From: Tricholoma matsutake
Taxonomy: Eukaryota > Basidiomycota > Agaricomycetes > Agaricales > Tricholomataceae
Reading direction: 5' to 3'
Assembly: GCA_026075535.2 (NCBI GenBank)
Contig: AP026543.1
Span: 7,378,001 to 7,442,000, forward strand
Length of the DNA: 64,000 nucleotides
Below the pieces are notes generated by a model. It was not told the origin of the DNA. It did no database searches and worked only from the letters and a program-made list of their open reading frames with translations. This document shows, one piece after another, positions 10,199 to 20,129 of the stretch. The position numbers and the translations under genes are program-made. Positions within the stretch are counted from its first letter, which is position 1; each line of letters opens with the position of its first letter.

Positions 10199-11203
10199 AT
10201 GGTATACTTGACGTGGTCATGGTGTACAAGTGTTTGGAAAAAGGAATTGGTCATATCAATTTTCCCCCAGATTTTCCTTTTGAGCAGTCAGCTAGAATGT
10301 TGTCAATGCATGGCAGGGGATAGTGGTTGGGAACAGTGACACTGTTTAGCTTACAGTAGTCATTTACCCATCAGGGTAGGACTGTCGGGTCAGATTTTGG
10401 GATGAATCTTAGGGCAAGGCAGGGGTTACCCCTGGGTGTCAAATCTCGTACCCTTACCCCTACCCCTGAACACCTTACCCTTAGGGGTAAGGGTATGGAA
10501 ACATATAAGGGTTGCCAAGGGTATGGGAGGGTTTGTCAAGGGTACAAGGGTTTGGCACAAAATCAACATATTTAGAGCAAAATTCATTTGAAAAGTGTTG
10601 ATAACTATTGTATTTACTATTAATATCACATATTAATACCTCTTATTAACATATGAAAGCCATTATCATGTTGGACAATTCCAAAATCTGAATTTAATTG
10701 ATGAAAATCTTGAATATGAGTCTTTGTAGCTGAAAAAATCAAATGATATTCTTACATAAGCATACCCCTGGCATACCCGTGTACCCTTACTAAGGGTACA
10801 GGGGTATGCAAGGGTATGAACTTCTAAACCCCTACCCTTACCCCTCATACCCTTAGCCCAAAAACACAAGGGTATACCCCTACCCCTGCCTTGCCTTAGG
10901 GATGATGAAGGATGGAGATGCATATGGGGAACTGGATGGACATATGCGGCCCACAGCTGCATGCTGGTCAATCAGAGTTTTCCACCCTTGCCAGTATTTT
11001 TGTGGGCATGAGTATGCGTGGCCCATGGAGATGGGAAGGTCCAGTTTTATTTTGATATGGTGGTAGACATCTTTAGATAGATCGGCTGCATGTGGGATGT
11101 CACTAGGGAAACAGTCATTGAAGGATCTTTTGTACTGGGTGTCAAGTGATTGAAGGATCTTTTGTCCTGCAAGTTGTTCAATATGTGTTTGGATAGTTGC
11201 CAC
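10199..11203 (-). pseudogene. Gyp-A reverse transcriptase, N-terminal part, interrupted by hAT-4
   Basis: 11203 to 10899 encodes the RT entry region (FNDCFPSDIPH, VYHHIKIKLDLPIS, YASPSFIIPKA). 10398 to 10199 continues with a degraded WVNDY and the QTLVH..H.KYT stretch. The two parts are separated by the 492-bp hAT-4. Frame order matches Gyp-D RT at 40436-39447. A stop replaces the residue before WVND. The catalytic YxDD region is not here but at 25192-25440. Confidence 0.75.
10407..10898. mobile_element. hAT-4, 492-bp palindrome-rich MITE
   Basis: Flanked by GGGATGAA (10399-10406) and GGGATGAT (10899-10906), an 8-bp target copy with one mismatch. Inverted ends share GGCAAGGCAGGGG. The interior is packed with direct and inverted copies of TACCCTT/AAGGGTA, which could fold into hairpins. 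It is inserted in the codon run FIIP of the Gyp-A RT. The 8-bp target size suggests hAT. There is no frame of its own. Confidence 0.7.
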
Positions 11204-11293
11204 AAGGTCTGGAGACTCAGTTGTGTGCGCATCAAGATTGAAACATGAAGGGTTTTCCTAAAACATTGACAGTAGTTTGCAATGTACATGCTG

Positions 11294-11827
11294 TCAGAGT
11301 TTACATGTTTGTTCCTGACTACTTTTGATTGCTTTTGCTTCAGCTTTTCGACAGTGAGGTGGTGAGCTGATGGGTGTGCAGGGTGTAATATTGGGTGGGT
11401 TGAGCAAGTTGTAGTTGCTTTCTTTTGTGGTAGCTGTATGTAGTTCTGCATCAATAATGATCTTGTTTTTGGTGAGGAAGTCAAGGCCCAAGATGAGGTT
11501 GGTGTGAAGATTTGGGCAAATGATGGTGTTCACCACACGAGATTTCCATGAAGAGTCTGGCGATTGCAGGTGTACTTTACAATATTCATTTAACACAGTG
11601 ATAGAGTCCAAAGCTGTCTCTCTTTCTACAAAGGCACCTGAAACTGAGAAAGGTTCAAAAAGTTTGCATTGCTGAAGGCATATTACATCAGCAAGTTCAG
11701 ATGAAATCAGCACTGCAGGAGAGCCATGGTCAATAAGAGCACAAATGGGAGTGGGAGTGCATGTCGCCAGGGCATCAATACAGCAATCCCACCAGAGATG
11801 GTTGGGCAGTGAGATATTAGGGTTCAT
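11294..11827 (-). pseudogene. Gyp-A aspartic protease
   Basis: 178 codons open. The active site is ALIDHGSPAVLIS, with D-H-G in place of D-S/T-G. The downstream LILGLDFL box is that of retropepsins. Residues around it (HLWWDCCIDA, CPNLHTNLILGLDF, NKIIIDAELHT) match Gyp-D closely (41572-40400), where the site is also DHG, so this is a clade feature rather than damage. It would cleave the Gag-Pol polyprotein. It is followed by decayed linker sequence. Confidence 0.8.
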
Positions 11828-11894
11828 GTACTCATTGGTTTCATTCTTGCTATATCTGTGTTGTCACTGTCATCGCCAAATACTGCTATGATCG

Positions 11895-12692
11895 TCAGTC
11901 CATGTTTCTTCTCAAAGAGTGATTTAGCCTTGAGCGCGGAGGCAAGGGTGACATTCCTGCATGCCTTGGGTGATGGGCATTCATCGGGGCTGAGGGGTCA
12001 TTCAGGTGCAAAATGGCCTGCATAGAAGATGCGGCAGCAGTAACAGCCGTGGTGTTCTTCCAGAAGTTTGTGTTCAACTGCCGAGAGTTTTGGGTTTGAG
12101 GTTGAGGTGTTTGTCATGGAGCTTGAGGCAGGTGGGGTCGAGGAGGAAGATGGGGTTGCGGAGATGGTGGTGGTGTTCCAGATTGTGGATGATATCCTGT
12201 TCATATTTGGGGGGTTTCTGCCTTTATCCATTGCGATCTTAAGCCATTCCGCTCATTTGTTGGCCAGTTCAACATCGAGCAGATGAACATGTTTGATCCA
12301 GGTGTCAATATCCACTATCTTGTCAAGGTCCTGGTGTGTGTTGTTGGTGTCATATGAAGTCTTGAGTGCAGGAGAAAGCCAAGGAACAAAATGAGCACGT
12401 AACTTGTTCTCTTCAATGTGATAGCCCGATTGAGTGATGCCAAGCTCCGAGTTAGCCTCACAGACTGATTCTGTCCAGGTAAGGAAGGGGGTGAGGCCTT
12501 GCATCACAATTTGGGTGGAGACGAGCTCATCTTGCCAATTGTGGGGAGAAATTTCTTCTTGAATTCGAGCAAGAAAGCTGGGCAGGTGAGAGCTGTAAGA
12601 TGGGCATGGTTGGCATTGATCCAGGATTGGACAGATGAACTCTCAAAGTTATAAACGATCACCATGACACGGTCGGCTTTGGCCATGGCCTT
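11895..12692 (-). pseudogene. Gyp-A Gag, middle and nucleocapsid part
   Basis: Open pieces 12686-12504, 12507-12253, 12231-11998 and 12077-11895 succeed each other with frame changes. The first holds YNFESSSVQSWINANHAHL and LLEFKKKFLP, the second a capsid-like stretch (VPWLSPALKTSYD, IDTWIKHVHLLDVELA). The third has the wide zinc knuckle start GCYCCRIFYAGH. The same order is seen in Gyp-D. The N-terminal part is at 15407-15085, beyond two MITEs. Confidence 0.7.
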
Positions 12693-14164
12693 TAGTGTTC
12701 AAGGGTCCAGTCTATAAGACCGGAAAAAGACTGGACCCTTAACCGAACTTAACCGCAAGAGACCGAACTGTCAGTCTCAGTTCACCCCATATTGGGATTG
12801 GTTCAGTTGTTGGTTGATCACTTTCATAAACTCACAAAAACCGATGTAAGACCAGTTGAAACCAGTCTTAACCAGTCTTTTAGCCATGTTTATACTACTA
12901 GATATATAGCATAAGTTTGGTACAAAATACAGAAATAAGTGTCTAAAAGACCAAAATATAAATACTACTATTACTATTTAAGTTATATTTACATAGAGTG
13001 GGACAAGCCAGGGTAAAAGGAGTTGTTTGGGTGGGTACTTATATACCCTGTGGCTGCACACAGACCATGTGGTCACGTTTGTGCTCGCAAAAACAAAAGT
13101 GGCACCATATGCCTGATGACTTCCCACAACCACAACCACAACATCAACAATGCTGCATCACCACCCTGGTCTGCAACCATGACCATGCAAACCAAGGAAC
13201 ACAAAGCAGGGGGCCCAAACAATGAACTAGTGTCATTTGGGCCCCCTAGAGTATGTTTTTAAAGTTCACTTCTTCTTTCTTTTACTAACTACTTGTTTTT
13301 CTTCATTATTAGGTTTTTGCATTTTGATAACGATGCTGCCCACCCACCAAACAATGCACACAAGCCCGGTGCTGCTGCTGCGAGCCTCTGCTCACAGGGT
13401 GGCAACAGGCCCTTTCCTGGATGACAATGACTGCTGATGATGAATAGCAGGGATGATGAGGATGAGGAATCAGGGGGGTCTGCTGCAGACAGCCCAGATG
13501 ACGCTGATCGTCGTTTGGGCTGTTGAGTATGTTTTTTTTTTGTTTAATCTTATTTCTTTTACTAACAACATCATCTAGCCACCACGCAACACACCTGGTC
13601 CCTCGCCATACACCACCCATGCCCTATGACACTGCTGCGAGCCTCTGCTTGCAGGGTGGCAATGGGTACCGCCACTTCCAGACAGCAACAGCAACGGCAG
13701 CCAGGGATGATGGCCGACGCCATGTCAGAGCACCACCAACCTGCCTACAAGTCACTGCTCGTAGGGGGTAATGGAGGTGCTGATGACAAACAACAACACA
13801 CACAGGGAGGGGCTGACAAATGACAGGGAGTGGAAAATGGACAACAATAAGAACAGGGGAGGTGGCAACACGTGACGGGGAGGAGATGACAAACGACAAC
13901 CACTCTCGACCCCCCACCATCGCTACAAATGTGAGATGGTGGGGCTATTGTTTTATTATCTTGTTCTTTTTCATTTTCTTTCAGTCTTTTAGCAACACTG
14001 CTGTGAGCAACTGCTCGCAGGGTGTAAATATAATTAGTTTTATCTATGATATATTATAATTTAGTTAGACTCGTAAAAACAGCCTGAAGACTGGTTCAAA
14101 CCAGTCTTTTGGGGTCAACTGACTTTGGATGTTGGTTTGGACCAAACTGGACCCTTAAACACTA
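12693..14164. mobile_element. hAT-1, 1,472-bp non-autonomous hAT-like element
   Basis: Perfect 8-bp target copies ATGGCCTT at 12685-12692 and 14165-14172. The inverted ends TAGTGTTCAAGGGTCCAGTC and TAGTGTTTAAGGGTCCAGTT match at 18 of 20. The interior has repeats of a word like GCGAGCCTCTGCTCGCAGGGTGG (near 13380, 13635 and 14000) and T-rich tracts. The frames inside are short and Thr/His-rich, with no transposase. Removing it with one target copy restores the Gyp-A gag frame. Confidence 0.92.
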
Positions 14165-14232
14165 ATGGCCTTGTGTTGGAAATAGCGGCAGCATGCATTC
14201 TTGAATACATGTATAGCAGCAATGGTTACATG
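14165..14232 (-). pseudogene. 68-bp slice of Gyp-A gag between two MITEs
   Basis: Between the target copies of hAT-1 and hAT-2 lies a short island of gag, open on the minus strand (AAIHVFKNACCRYFQHKAM). Read after excising both MITEs, it joins the N-terminal gag at 15085 to the gag at 12684 without a frame change. Confidence 0.75.
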
Positions 14233-15084
14233 TAGTGTTTAAAGGTCCAGTCTGGTCCGGTTTTTGACTTCCAAATGGGGCAATCTGCAACTGCAACCAG
14301 TCTAGGACCAACACAAATATTGGAGGACTGCAACTGGACCCTTTAGGACCAGTCCTAATTGGTCCATGGACCAAAAAAAGACTGGTTCAGACTGGTCTTT
14401 TGTCATAAAATTTATTGTGCCAAATAACCCATATGTATCTCAACAAATATGACCATTACCTCATATATATTATATTCATGGATAGAGATTGTAATTCTCT
14501 GTAGACCGATCTAACATTTAAGCAATTCCGTCAAGATTTGACTGAGATATGGCCAAAACCGAAAGGACATCCATTCAAGTCGCAGTTTGTAGTTTGTAAT
14601 TTGTAGTTTGTAGTTGCACTCATTTGGGCTGTTATATGAATAAAATCCTGTGGTACAGATGATTAGGTGTGTTGTTGTTACTTTTATGATGTCATATAGC
14701 TGTACAAAAAAAGTTATAGCTCAGGTAATAACCAATGCAATCAAAGTTGTTCTGATACAACAAAATACTCATACAAAAATGTTTTTGGTCATATTTCAAC
14801 CAATTCTTGACCGTTTTTGATGATCCAGGGACTGAAAATGAAGTAAATATGTGTGGGAGTAAGGTCCAACATGAAAGACTGGTCGCAACCGGTTTTAACC
14901 AGTTTTTCATTGGTTCTACTATATTTTTCAAAATGAAAGACCAGCAACTGGACTGAAAAAGACTGGTCCATAAATAGACCACTGGTCTGGTCCATAAATA
15001 GACCACTGGTCTGGTCCTAATTGGTCCAGTTCAGTTCAGTTTCGGTCTTTTTTTTGGTCCTACAGACTGGACCTTTAAACACTA
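14233..15084. mobile_element. hAT-2, 852-bp non-autonomous hAT-like element
   Basis: Perfect 8-bp target copies GTTACATG (14225-14232, 15085-15092). The 20-bp inverted ends TAGTGTTTAAAGGTCCAGTC are identical. Same family as hAT-1 by its ends and by internal GACTGGTCC-like words. No transposase frame. The identical ends and target copies suggest that it is younger than hAT-1. Confidence 0.92.
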
Positions 15085-15407
15085 GTTACATGACCAGCTG
15101 AGAGGACAGGGGCATGGCTGGCTGACTGTTGTTGTACTACCGTGGGAGCATAAGGAATATCAGCAGACATGTTGTGCAAGTGAGGGGATGTGAGCTCAGG
15201 TTCGGAGTCAGAGGAGTATGTGGGTGTGGGATGTGGAGCAGGGGGTACTGGCATGCCTATATGCATGGGTGGAGGTGAGGGCATGAGCAAGGTGAGTGGG
15301 GTCAGGGCAGAGGATTGTGATGTGAAAGGGTGCTGGGCTGTGTTTGCGACTATGGGTGACAAGAGGCCAGGTGGTTGAGCATTTGTGAGACAGTTTGTGG
15401 ATGGCAT
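15085..15407 (-). pseudogene. Gyp-A Gag, N-terminal disordered region
   Basis: A frame starting MPSTNCLTNAQPPG, rich in Pro, Ser and Thr (PPPMHIGMPVPPAPHPTP), that reads into hAT-2 and stops there. The continuation lies at 14224. A low-complexity N-terminus before the capsid is usual in this clade. Leader sequence (15408-15664) separates it from the LTR. Confidence 0.65.
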
Positions 15408-15653
15408 CTGGTGGCTAGGTGGTGGGAGGAAACAAGGTACTCTGGTGAGGTTTTTGAGGTGTCAGGGTTTATATAGGGTAGCGAAGTGGGTCGCAATGCA
15501 TCATCCACAAAATTGTACTGGGCGGTGACATAGTTTGGGGTGGAGTCATGCAGCGGAGTTGGGCAAGAAGCCGGTGGTAATGGGTGGGTTGCCTGATGGA
15601 CTAGTTCAAGAGGGTGGGCGACTGTACTGATTGCCCTGTGGTTATGTCCATTT

Positions 15654-15664
15654 CAAAAAAAAAG
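15654..15664 (-). other. Oligo-T tract next to the Gyp-A LTR, possible primer site
   Basis: On the minus strand the LTR end TTTTCA is followed at once by CTTTTTTTTTG. The same 11 bases follow the LTRs of NA-1 (18788-18798) and Gyp-C (28813-28823). No TGG, the usual start of a tRNA 3'-end primer site, is present. Confidence 0.6.
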
Positions 15665-15678
15665 TGAAAAGAAGTATG

Positions 15679-15855
15679 TGGAAGGAAGCTGGAGCTTCCA
15701 ACACTCAGAGAGAATGAGACATGTTAGGAACTTAGTATATTCGGAGGGCAGAACTAAGATACAGTGCAAGTACTCAAAGTGTAGACTATATACCAACAGA
15801 ATAACATGTGACAATAGACATGCATGTGAATGCTGATGTAAGAGGCACTCTTACA
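15679..15855 (-). repeat. 3' LTR of NA-1
   Basis: 177 bp. It begins (minus strand) with the hairpin TGTAAGAGTGCCTCTTACA and ends with the hairpin GGAAGCTCCAGCTTCC followed by TTCCA. It differs from the 5' copy at roughly nine sites. Confidence 0.9.
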
Positions 15856-17800
15856 CTCTCTCATACTCCAAAAAAAATGACTGGGGGGGAGGGAGGTGGT
15901 GAGGTAAATGTGGTCATGGTAGTAATCCCAAATAACTTTACGTGTTCACCAGAACACTGAGTCAGAGTTGGACAGGTGCGGTGCAGGGGACATGACAGGT
16001 GCACGGCTGGTGACAATGAATGGGGCTGGTGACAGGGCAGGACAGGTGATGTGGACAGGGACAGGGCCAGTGATGTGGACAGGGCTGGTGCTGTGGACAG
16101 TGCTAGTGATGTGGATGGGGGCATGGATGGAGGTCAACCTTGCCGGTGATGTGGCTGGGGCTGCAGACATGGATGGGGCATGAAACAACAGCAGTGGGGG
16201 GTCCAGATGCACTGGTAGTTGTGAAAGATATGGGAGGTGGCAAAACAGGTCATTTATGGGGGGTCTGAGCCAAGCTGGGGTGCATAGGCAGCGAACGAGG
16301 GACGGGTGATGAACACAGGGTGTTGCTGGGTGTAGACGACTTTGTTAGTGACGTGGCAGGGGTGTGGGACATGGGTGTTGGTGAAATGTCTCGTCCCTGG
16401 GTGTGAAAGATACAGGAGGTGGTGAAACAGGTTGTTTATAGGGGGTCCAAGCTGAGCTGGGGTGCATAGGCAGCGAACGAGGCACAGGCAATGAACAGGG
16501 GGTGTCAACAGTTGTCGACAGCATCATCAGTGATGCAGCAGGGGTGTACCACACAGACGATGCCCAAATGGCGCATTTACAGGGGGTCTGGGGTGAGCTG
16601 GGTGGCTGGGATGGGGTTGGCAGTGAATGGGGGGTGTCCCCAGCTGTAGACATCATCATTGATGATGAGGCGGCAATGTGAGGCATAGGTGGCATTTGTG
16701 GTGACATGGCAGCGGCAGTGGGCTTGGGGTGCACGACAGCAGACTGGGGGCCAAACTGGGGGGTGAAATGGCCATACAAGAAACAACGATCGCCTGGGCA
16801 CATCTATGAGCTACCTGGGGCAAGCTGGGGGTTCGGGACAGGGAGTGGGGGACAGAGTATTCTTTGTCTTCAGAGAAGACACTCGAGAAAGTGCAGCTTT
16901 TTGGGAAGCGAGACACGACTGGATGACTGGAACGATGAGCTAGAAGAGGATGAAGAATTGGTTTTTGGCTGAGCTGGGGCAAACTGGGTATCATGGGCCT
17001 TTTAGTGGGTGCAGATGGGGAACAAGGGGTGGAATTGGGTTCTCTCGTCGTCGTTCAGCCTTTTTTTTTTTTGACAACAGGGGGTGCTCATCACGTTGGC
17101 GCATGGTTTTCATGGTGGTAGACTGACATTGGGGGCTATCATCATTGTTGTGCGAAGATATGGTTGTGGAGGTGCGTGGTGCACACACTGCTTGCTCTCT
17201 CAATTGGATTGGGGTACAGGGTGTTGGTGGCAGTGCCAATGATGGCATGGTGATGTTGGGGAACATTGGGGGTAGGGAAATGACTTGTTGGGGGGTGAAC
17301 GGGGTTGTTCCAGGTGGTGTCTATGCCTAGCTTTGTTCTTGGGCTGGATCTCCTCCCTTGTGGGCAGTGGCATGGCAGGGGTTGCTGGGTTGAGTGATCT
17401 CATTGTCTTTTGGCTGTCTTTTGTCGACATTGGGGTTTCCCCTTCTTTTGGACACGTTTTGGGGGTTACAAACAATGGTGTATGGCTGCCGTGGGCTTGT
17501 ACAGCCATTTCCTCAGTGTTGGATATGTTCTGGGTGTGGACGTTCATTGTAGCAGCCATTGGTTCAATTTTTGGTGAGTGGGGTCGTTCATTGTCAGGCG
17601 GCTCCGTTTGTAGACCAAATTTCATGGGCAGAGCTGGTCTGCATGGCTGTCTCGTTGGTCCTGGGAGTGGCGGTGACATGGCAGCATTGGCAGGGGTGGG
17701 TAGAAAGGTTGCATTGGTGAAAAATGGGTGTTGGGTGTGAGGGGAAGGTGTCAACAGTGACAAATGGAGGTTGGGATGTGTGGTAAGGCCACATTTGCGA
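15856..17800 (-). pseudogene. NA-1 interior: Pro/Ser/Thr/His-rich frames
   Basis: Overlapping minus frames 16803-16345, 16994-16656 and 17763-17200 encode repeats such as YTPAASLMMLSTTVDTPCSL and TPSQPPSSPQTP. Similar repeats occur in NA-2 (53979-53434: SYTPAVSLTTPSTPVDTP). The biased GGTG/CACC composition keeps several frames open, so coding is uncertain. There is no Gag signature. Confidence 0.45.
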
Positions 17801-18041
17801 ACAATGGGTGTTGGGTGTGAGTGGAGGGCATTGACGGTAAAAAACAGAGGGTTGGATTCAATGTACGCATTTTATAGTGCTCACTGTTTGCTTGTAGGCT
17901 TTGATTAGAGCCAGACATGCTCCTGAGATGGATTGGACTGCAGAGAGAAAGAGCACGAGGAGGTTGTGAAATGTGTATGAGGAGGGGCGAAATGAGATGA
18001 ATTTTGGCGGAAGCTGGTTTCTGGAGTAGAAGAAGTATTGA

Positions 18042-18404
18042 CTACTCTATAAACCACGGCTGGGAGATCTTGGGTATAACATCATTCAAGATGAGTTTGA
18101 TGATGACTTCGCATATGATGAAGCGCTGAGCATCAGGGTGATAATCCTCATGGGGGAGACAGTGGTTCAGGATACGATCGACCATCTGACACAAGTACTC
18201 TGTATCTATCCTTCCATCTGAAGACACAGCCATGTGTGGTTGTACCTGGAAAAAGAGCTGTGACAAAGACGCAGTGCCAGCAATAATGTAAGAAGTAGAA
18301 AGTCTGGCGGTAGCATTACAGTAGTCGCGATAATGTTGAGTGGTTGTGGGTAGCCAGTTGGGTGTCCAATGCAGTGGGGAGGGGATGGAATTGCATATAG
18401 TCTA
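18042..18404 (-). pseudogene. PXA-domain-like fragment inside NA-1
   Basis: An open minus frame of about 120 codons. It contains YIIAGTASLSQLFFQ, DTEYLCQMVDRILNHCLP, HEDYHPDAQRFIICEVI and LNDVIPKISQPWFIE, then a stop. The pattern LPxEDYxxDAxRFxxxEV...DVxPKxxxPxFI is that of the PXA (PX-associated) domain of fungal sorting-nexin-like membrane proteins. No such domain belongs to LTR elements, so it was probably captured from a host gene. There is no start codon or remainder of the gene, so it is not expected to work as such. Confidence 0.6.
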
Positions 18405-18798
18405 CCCATTGTAGAATGGTCCACAGGGCAGAATGGGAGGGGAAGCAAGGAACAGGTGGTTCTGAGGTAGATGCAGTGTAAATGAGACTGGTGGGGTGGA
18501 AATGAGAATTGAATGGCGCTGTACAGCGCCAAACCAATGAGGTAGCAACCTCAGAATGAGAGGCACGGGGGGTTAAGCAAGTCCAGGGGTGGTTGAACCA
18601 ACAGAGCCAGGGGGCTAGATGAGGGAGAGAGAACAAGCTAGATGGAGAGAACGAGAGCTGGTGTTGCATTGTTGTTAGGGAGAGATGTTGGTGTGAAAAA
18701 ATTGATTGTTGCCGTGATTTCAGGGCCAGCATGGCTCAGGGAATAGTACATGTGTGAGAGAGTAGAGTGGAGATAGTAAGTTCATAACAAAAAAAAAG

Positions 18799-18975
18799 TG
18801 GAAGGAATCCGGAGCTTCCAACACTCAGAGAGAACAAGACATGTTAGGAACTTAGTATATTCGGAGGGAAGAACTAAGATACAGTGCAAGTACTTGAAGT
18901 GTAGACTATATACCAACAGAATAACATGTGATAATAGACATGCATGTGAATGCTGATGTAAGAGGCACTCTTACA
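18799..18975 (-). repeat. 5' LTR of NA-1
   Basis: 177 bp, TGTAAGAG at 18975 to TTCCA at 18799, followed inwards by CTTTTTTTTTG. Same terminal hairpins as the 3' LTR. It abuts the target copy GTATG, which is also part of the Gyp-A LTR. Confidence 0.9.
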
Positions 18976-19142
18976 GTATGAACTTCTAACACTCAAGGAC
19001 AAGGAGATGAAATGAACATGGTATTCAAGAGATAATGATAATACAAACTAATCATACAATAATGGTGACTCTAATGACATGTAATATGCATGTGATCATG
19101 ATGTGCTGTAATGATCATGATGTAAGAGAGAACTCTCTTACA
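18976..19142 (-). repeat. 5' LTR of Gyp-A, main part
   Basis: Starts (minus strand) with the hairpin TGTAAGAGAGTTCTCTCTTACA. The last 14 bases of this LTR lie at 15665-15678, beyond NA-1. It matches the 3' LTR at 27401-27580 over its length. The outer flank is AAAAC, the complement of GTTTT. Confidence 0.88.
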
Positions 19143-20129
19143 AAAACCACCATTTATGCAGATTATTGATTATGAGTAGTGGAGATCTATGAAACAGCAT
19201 TGGCACAGGGAAAAATCTCTTCAGCCACTGCATCGGCATTGGCCACATCTATTGCCATGCTGAGTGGAATCTTGATGCCATTCCATCAGTCTCCACACTA
19301 TACAAAATGAATAATCCACATAAATGAAGGTTTTACACATTCTATTATACATGTCCTTGTACAGCTTGACATTTTGGCATGGGAAAAAATTCCTTCAGCC
19401 ATGGCATTGGCATCAGCCACACCTGTTAGCATGCCAACTGGGGTGCCAATGCCATTCCATTGTTCTCCACACTACTCAAAATAAAAATCTGCATACATGA
19501 TGGTTTTATGCAATTAATTATACATGTCCCTGTACAACTTGAACTTTTGGGATGGGGTAAAATTCCTTCGGCCATGGCATTGGCATCGGCCACATCTACA
19601 TTCAAAATGAATAACTGCATAAATGAAGGTTTTACACAATCTATTATACATGTCCCTGTACTTTGGGATGGAGGAAAATTCCTTCGGCCACAGCATCAGC
19701 ATTGGCCACACCTATTGGCATGCTGAGTGGGATGCCGATCCTGTTCCACCAGTCTCTACACTATTCAAAATGATAAATGACGGTGTTATGCAATTTGTTA
19801 TATCCCTGTACAACTTGAACTTTTGCCACAGGGAAAAATTTCTTTGGCCATGGCATCGGCATCGGCCACACCTATTAGCATGCCAAGTGGGGTGCCGATG
19901 CCATTCCATCAGTCTCCACACTATTCAAAATGAATAATCTGCATAAATGAAGGTTTTATGCAATCTATTATACATGTCCCTCTACAACTTGAACTTTTGG
20001 CATGGGGAAATTTTTCTTTGGCCAAGGCATCAGCATCGGCCATATCTATTGGCATGTCCACCAAACCCATATCATTTGATACAATGTGTATGTTTGATAG
20101 ATCATTCAGTACACTGTAGCTTATCTATG
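19143..20129. repeat. Satellite array, about 175-bp unit, block 1
   Basis: Several complete and partial units with the words CATAAATGAAGGTTTTATGC, ATTATACATGTCCCTGTAC, CTTGAACTTTTGGCA, TTCGGCCA..GCATCGGC, and CAGTCTCCACACTACTCAAA. Related blocks are at 27581-28301, 34207-34491 and 35784-36240. The blocks are separated only by insertions, so they were probably one array. Confidence 0.85.

Larger units (their letters stand above)
15679..18975 (-). mobile_element. NA-1, complete non-autonomous LTR retroelement
   Basis: Two 177-bp LTRs (15679-15855, 18799-18975, about 95 percent identical) start TGTAAGAG and end TTCCA on the minus strand. They are flanked by perfect 5-bp target copies GTATG (15674-15678, 18976-18980). 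A purine-rich GGAGTATGAGAGAG precedes the 3' LTR. It has no RT, integrase or protease. The 2.9-kb interior encodes Pro/Ser/Thr/His-rich repeats and a PXA-like fragment. It is inserted in the 5' LTR of Gyp-A and must be mobilised by enzymes of a related gypsy element. Confidence 0.9.
10199..19142 (-). mobile_element. Gyp-A, Ty3/gypsy element, 5' part, inverted relative to its 3' part
   Basis: Reads right to left: 5' LTR (19142 to 18976, then 15678 to 15665), leader with oligo-T tract, gag, protease, and the first part of RT, ending at 10199 inside a KYT motif. It is interrupted by NA-1 in the LTR, by hAT-2, hAT-1 and hAT-4, and is decayed. The flank of the LTR start is AAAAC at 19143 (GTTTT on the minus strand). 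The 3' LTR at 27401-27580 is followed by GTTTT, so these are the two ends of one insertion. Confidence 0.8.

Noticed and set aside
10440..10870. CCCTTA/TAAGGG words as an internal telomere remnant
   Set aside because: The units are irregular, occur in both orientations, and lie inside a MITE with target copies. No run of TTAGGG is present.
15860..17800. Long Pro/Ser/Thr-rich frames as real proteins
   Set aside because: Biased GGTG/CACC composition keeps several frames open on both strands. Without homologs beyond NA-2 I do not call them genes.
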